Origin: Strigops habroptila
Lineage: Eukaryota > Chordata > Aves > Psittaciformes > Psittacidae
Length of the DNA: 64,000 nt
Reading direction: 5' to 3'
NCBI RefSeq assembly: GCF_004027225.2
Contig: NC_044288.2
Location: forward strand, 3,130,719-3,194,718
The notes beneath the pieces are model-generated. The model worked only from the letters and a program-made list of their open reading frames with translations. It was not told the DNA's origin and did not search any database. Below, one piece after another: positions 62,930-64,000 of this stretch; position 1 is the stretch's first letter; each line of letters starts with the position of its first letter. Position numbers and translations under genes: made by a program.

Positions 62930-64000
62930 AAAGGAAGAAAAGAGATAACTCTAGATTCTTACTATGTTTGAGAGAGCTTTTAAAGAGCAGCATAAGCAAA
63001 GCCTGGGGGCTAATGCCTGATTTTTGGTAGGAATCTGCTGCTCAAGGCTACATAGGACATCTCCAGAAGGCTGCAGGCTTGTTTTCCTTCAGTGAGTCAC
63101 ACAGATCTTTCACTTGGAGAAGAACTTGGGAATGAAAATTCAACTGAAAGGGTGAGTTGTGGCTGGCAGAGGGTAGTGCTAGGGGAGGTGAGCCGCTGAG
63201 GTTTCAGGCTGGCCAGAGAGGAGAGTAATTTAGTGGGAGGTGATGCATATAAGTTTCTGGCTGGCAGAGAGAAGGGTAATTTAGTGGGAGTTGATCCCTT
63301 GAGGTTTTTGCTGGATAGAGGAAAACTTCCAGGAGGAGACTCATGGGCTGGTTCTCTTTAGTTTCAGGCTCCATAATAAGTTCCTTTTTTAACCTTGGGG
63401 CCGTCTTCCCCGGATGACTCTTCTATTTGATATTTCAGATGCCTGATTAAAGAGCAGCTCTTGGATGCTGAATGGCTCAGGGCCATGGGAAGGGGCAATA
63501 TGGGTTTTCTCCAGCCCATGGTGCTGGTGACCCCTTGGGGTGGTGTGTCAGGAGCTCACAGTCCTCCTCCCTGGGGCTCTGCTGCCATAAACCCCATCAG
63601 TGTAACAGCCTCAGCAAAGATGTGAGGTGGGATCAGTTGATTGCCACAGCGTGATCTTCTTATGGAAAAGGTTGTCTCTGAATACCTCTCCATGTCTGAT
63701 GCTTCCTGCAACTCCACTGGAGTGAGAATTTCAGCCTTGCCAGGCAGCTCTGAGCACTTCAGCTGTGCTAAACAACAGCAGGAGCACAAAGACCTCCATT
63801 TCCTAGAGATCTCATGGAAAAATCCTCTGGTCTAACCAGAGGAAGGAAGATTTCCTTGTGGCTGGGACTTTCATAGCCTTTTCCACTTGTGTGAATAGTC
63901 AGGAGTCTAATAAAGGCTAAATCTATAGGGCAGCTTTTCCCTCAGCATTTTCTTATGACCTATTTCCACTAAACTGGTAAAGAAATTATTTTCTTGAGAC
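62930..64000. other. Intergenic sequence at the window end
   Basis: About 1 kb containing one minisatellite (63,150-63,325) and otherwise no recognised feature. Confidence 0.5.
63150..63325 (+). repeat. Minisatellite with about 50-base unit
   Basis: Three to four imperfect copies of a unit containing AGGTTTCTGGCTGGCAGAGAG, GGGTAATTTAGTGGGAG and TTGATCCCTT. The GTTT(C/T) landmark recurs at 63,201, 63,253 and 63,304 (spacings 52 and 51). A more diverged first copy starts near 63,155. Confidence 0.75.

Noticed and set aside
56620..64000. First exons of LAPTM5, the expected next gene
   Set aside because: No frame encodes a multi-pass LAPTM-type segment. The gene probably starts beyond the window.

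Overview
This is an ordinary vertebrate nuclear locus, and almost certainly from a bird. It has large introns, canonical GT/AG splice sites and a CpG-rich first exon. At least 18 fragments of the CR1 LINE family that dominates sauropsid (above all avian) genomes are present. Many of them carry the typical avian CR1 3' tail with short ATTCTATG-type repeats. The species cannot be named from the sequence.

Layout. (1) Bases 1-910 hold the end of the last intron and the terminal coding exon of PUM1 (Pumilio-1 RNA-binding protein, + strand). A long AT-rich 3'UTR follows, to about 2,625. (2) About 2.6-6.0 kb is intergenic: two CR1 fragments, then a long C-rich degenerate minisatellite running into a CpG island. 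(3) SDC3 (syndecan-3, a neural heparan-sulfate proteoglycan) occupies 6,067-45,474 on the + strand in five coding exons: 6067-6159, 40469-40586, 41345-41958, 44038-44308 and 45308-45474. All junctions are in frame, giving a 420-residue protein. Intron 1 is about 34.3 kb and has no recognisable gene, but it carries nine CR1 pieces, several satellites and clusters of TAATTA-type motifs. (4) The SDC3 3'UTR probably runs about 6.1 kb to a poly(A) signal at 51,564, with possible earlier signals near 46.1-46.4 kb. (5) About 51.6-64 kb is intergenic. It holds a CR1 cluster, including a 5'-truncated copy whose reverse-transcriptase reading frame is still open (54.98-56.62 kb), and a decayed older LINE just upstream of it.

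The PUM1-SDC3 order and shared orientation match the known vertebrate synteny (human 1p35.2). LAPTM5 would be expected next, but I found no exon of it here. The two genes are not an operon. One possible functional link is that Pumilio recognition elements (UGUANAUA) occur once in the PUM1 3'UTR and twice in the distal SDC3 3'UTR.

I found no novel enzymatic or defence-like system. The items most worth a second look are the open CR1 RT frame, the contrast between CR1-free UTRs and CR1-littered surroundings, the Pumilio motifs, the homeodomain-type motif pairs in intron 1, and the G/C-rich repeats bracketing SDC3 exon 1.
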